The notes beneath the pieces are model-generated. The model did no database searches. It was given only the letters and a program-made list of their open reading frames with translations, and was not told the origin of the DNA. From Nostoc mirabile CHAB5784 (GTDB lineage Bacteria > Cyanobacteriota > Cyanobacteriia > Cyanobacteriales > Nostocaceae): DNA of 47,765 bases. The position numbers were made by a program, and so were the translations under genes. The stretch is taken from assembly GCF_020829645.1 (NCBI RefSeq), contig NZ_JAIVFS010000065.1, forward strand, positions 1 to 47,765. The letters run 5' to 3'. Below, one piece after another: positions 35,201-38,200 of the stretch. Within the stretch, counting starts at the first letter, position 1. Each line of letters starts with the position of its first letter.

Positions 35201-38200
35201 TGTAAGAAGAATAGTCGCTGGTAACCACTAATCTGTAGTCAATACTAGCACGAGGAGTAAATAATAAAGAGGAAGAAGAATTACCGTTTACTAGATATCC
35301 ATAACTACTAATTACTTTATCCCAAGGATTTTTTACATCGACAATTTGTAACCTCGAATTAAAATCTGGAGATGTTAATTGAAATAATACAGGTTCATCA
35401 ACTGTCAAATTATCTAGTTTTAGTTGATATGCATCTTCAAATTTATTGTAATATCCGTCATAAAAATCTTGATTGATTAGGGTTCCATTAATTGCATTTG
35501 TTGTGGCTTCAACAGTTGTTGAAGCCACAGATAAATTAGGTATTTTTTTAGTAGTTATCGTATAATTCCCTAATCTATTCGAGTAGTAACTACTAACTCG
35601 CAGTAGATAATTAGTATCAGGTTTAGGAGTAAAAAATACTGGTGATACTTCGTAGCCATAGCCATAGCCGCCAAAAGATTCAAATAAAACTTTTTGATTA
35701 TTTGCATCAATTATTTGCAGGAAGGGATCATAAAAATCTGGGGAAGATACCTCAATGCCAATTCCTTCGCCTACTAAACCAGCTAAATCTGTTAATTGAT
35801 AATCGTCTACAAAACGGTAATTATAATAAAAATCGTCTTGACTCAACTTATCAGAAGCTGAATCGCCTACTCCAGAAATTGTCGGTAAACTTGAAAAAGC
35901 AGTAGCTTTGAGTATATAGTCTCCTGTCTGATATGGAGATTCAGTGGTAATCCGTACAATATATTTTATACTTGATTGAGGCGTGAAAGTGACATAATAA
36001 TAATAGTTATTATTATTATTATTGGATTGCGGATAATTACTTTGAGATATAATTTCTTGAGTATCGGCATTAATAACTTGCAAGCGAGGATTAGAGTTTA
36101 CGGAAGATAGTTGAAGTTTTACAGATTGACCAACTTTAAAATCAGTTAGTCGGTAATCATCGTTATAACTACCTAAGTTATTTGGATTATCTGCATCGGC
36201 TTTACTTAATGTACCGGGAATGCTACCCGACGTAGCAGAAATTGTGGGTAGGTCTGAATAAGACTCAGCAAGATATCCAAGAGTAGCATTAAGGGTATAT
36301 GTTCCTTGTCCACCAACGTAATAACTGGTTATCCGAACGATATAGTTAATACCAGACTCCGGAATAAAAGTTAGTTGGTTATCAGAAATATCGTTTGAAT
36401 AACCGGTAAAATAACCAGATTTAATAACTTTTTGGCTATCTGCATCCACTAATTCTAATTTGATACTATCTCCAGAGTAAGATAGCTTTAACCTTACTGG
36501 TTCACCGACTGAAAAATTAGTTAGTCGGTAATCATCCAAATAACTACCTAAGTTATTTGGATTATCTGCATCGGATTCACTTAATGTACTGGCAATGCTA
36601 CCCGACGTAGCAGAAATTGTGGGTAAGTTTGAATAAGACTCAGCAAAATATCCAAGGCTAGCATTAAGCATATATGTTCCTTGTTCACCAGCATAACCAC
36701 TGGTTGTCCGAACGATATAGTTAATACCAGACTCTGGAATAAAAGTTAGTTGTTTTCTGTAATAGTCACTATATTTAATAATTTGTTGGGTATCTGCATT
36801 CACCAATTCTAAAATCATGTTACCAGAAGAAGGTAGCTTTAATCTTACTGGTTGACCAACTGTAAAATCAGTTAGTTGGTAATCATCGCTGTAATAACCC
36901 AAGCGATTTGGATTATCTGCGTCGGTTTCACTTAATGTACCAGAAATGCTACCAGAGGCAGCAGAAACTTTAGGTAAGTCTGAATAAGGAGTATCGGACA
37001 AATACCCAAGACTAGATTTGAGGGTATAGGCTCCTTGTTCGCCGTAGTCTGAACTAGTTACCCGCACGATATAGTTAACGTCAGACTCAGGGATAAAAGC
37101 CAGTTGGTAATTATATTTATTATTAGAATAAGAACCATAATAACTAGATTGAATAACCTTCTGGGTATTTGCATCCAGCAATTGTAATGAGATTCGATAA
37201 TTAGTAGAAGATAGGCTAAGTCTTACAGGTTGACCAACTATAAAATCATTCGCAAGTCGGTAATCATCTCTGTAAGCTCCCCACCAATAATTATCAGTTG
37301 CATCACCCTGACTTAAAGAATCATTAACTAAAGCATTGGTAGCAGAAATTTCTGGTAATTCAAGAGAAGCATACTCTGTGCTTCCTAATCCTAAAGCAAA
37401 GTGTAAGTCATTCAGTATTGGTATCCTTCTTGTCCCCACTGGCAAAGCGGGACTCATCAAGTGATTTGGCTGTATGCTGGTTTCTACGTGTTCAATCCCC
37501 AGTACGTGCCCAAATTCGTGAGTAAGTATCGTGAGTAAGTCTACACGTCCATAAGCTAAATCGCCGGATGCCGCTTGTAATTCGCTTGTGGAAACAATAT
37601 TACTGAATTCAACATCGTCGTTGAGAGTAGAATCAATAAACCATCCCTCACCCGTTGCATTAGTATCAATTATGACGGTATAGCCGTCGGTTAGACCTAG
37701 TTTGTAACCGGGTAAATCTTCAATTACCAGTTTTACATTGTTGAGAATACCTATATCAAATTCACCTACTCCCAACTTAGACCAACGGGCAATGGCTTCC
37801 GTGCGGAAGATTTCTAATATTTCTTGTGTAAGTTGGTTTGATGTTATATCGCTTCTTTCACTACTATCTGTAATATTTGTTTCTTTTTCCTGACCCAGTG
37901 ATGCGGAAGTCGATAGTAAATCAATATTTAAAGTGTTAATCGAATTAGAGAAGAGTGTATCGTCCTTAATATCACCAACTAATGGGGCATCAATAATACC
38001 ACCTGTTATTGGGTCTACTGAGGCTTTTCCATTGATTGCTTTTTCTATCAGCAGAGAATTATTTATAGACTTATCAGTAATTATGCCATTATCACTACCA
38101 CCGACGCTTGTTGTGCCAGGTAGCTTGTCAGTACTTGGGGCGCCAATTGGCGATGAGTTAGGGAAGGTCGAGAATGGGTCGGGGTTTGGTGCTAGGGGGT

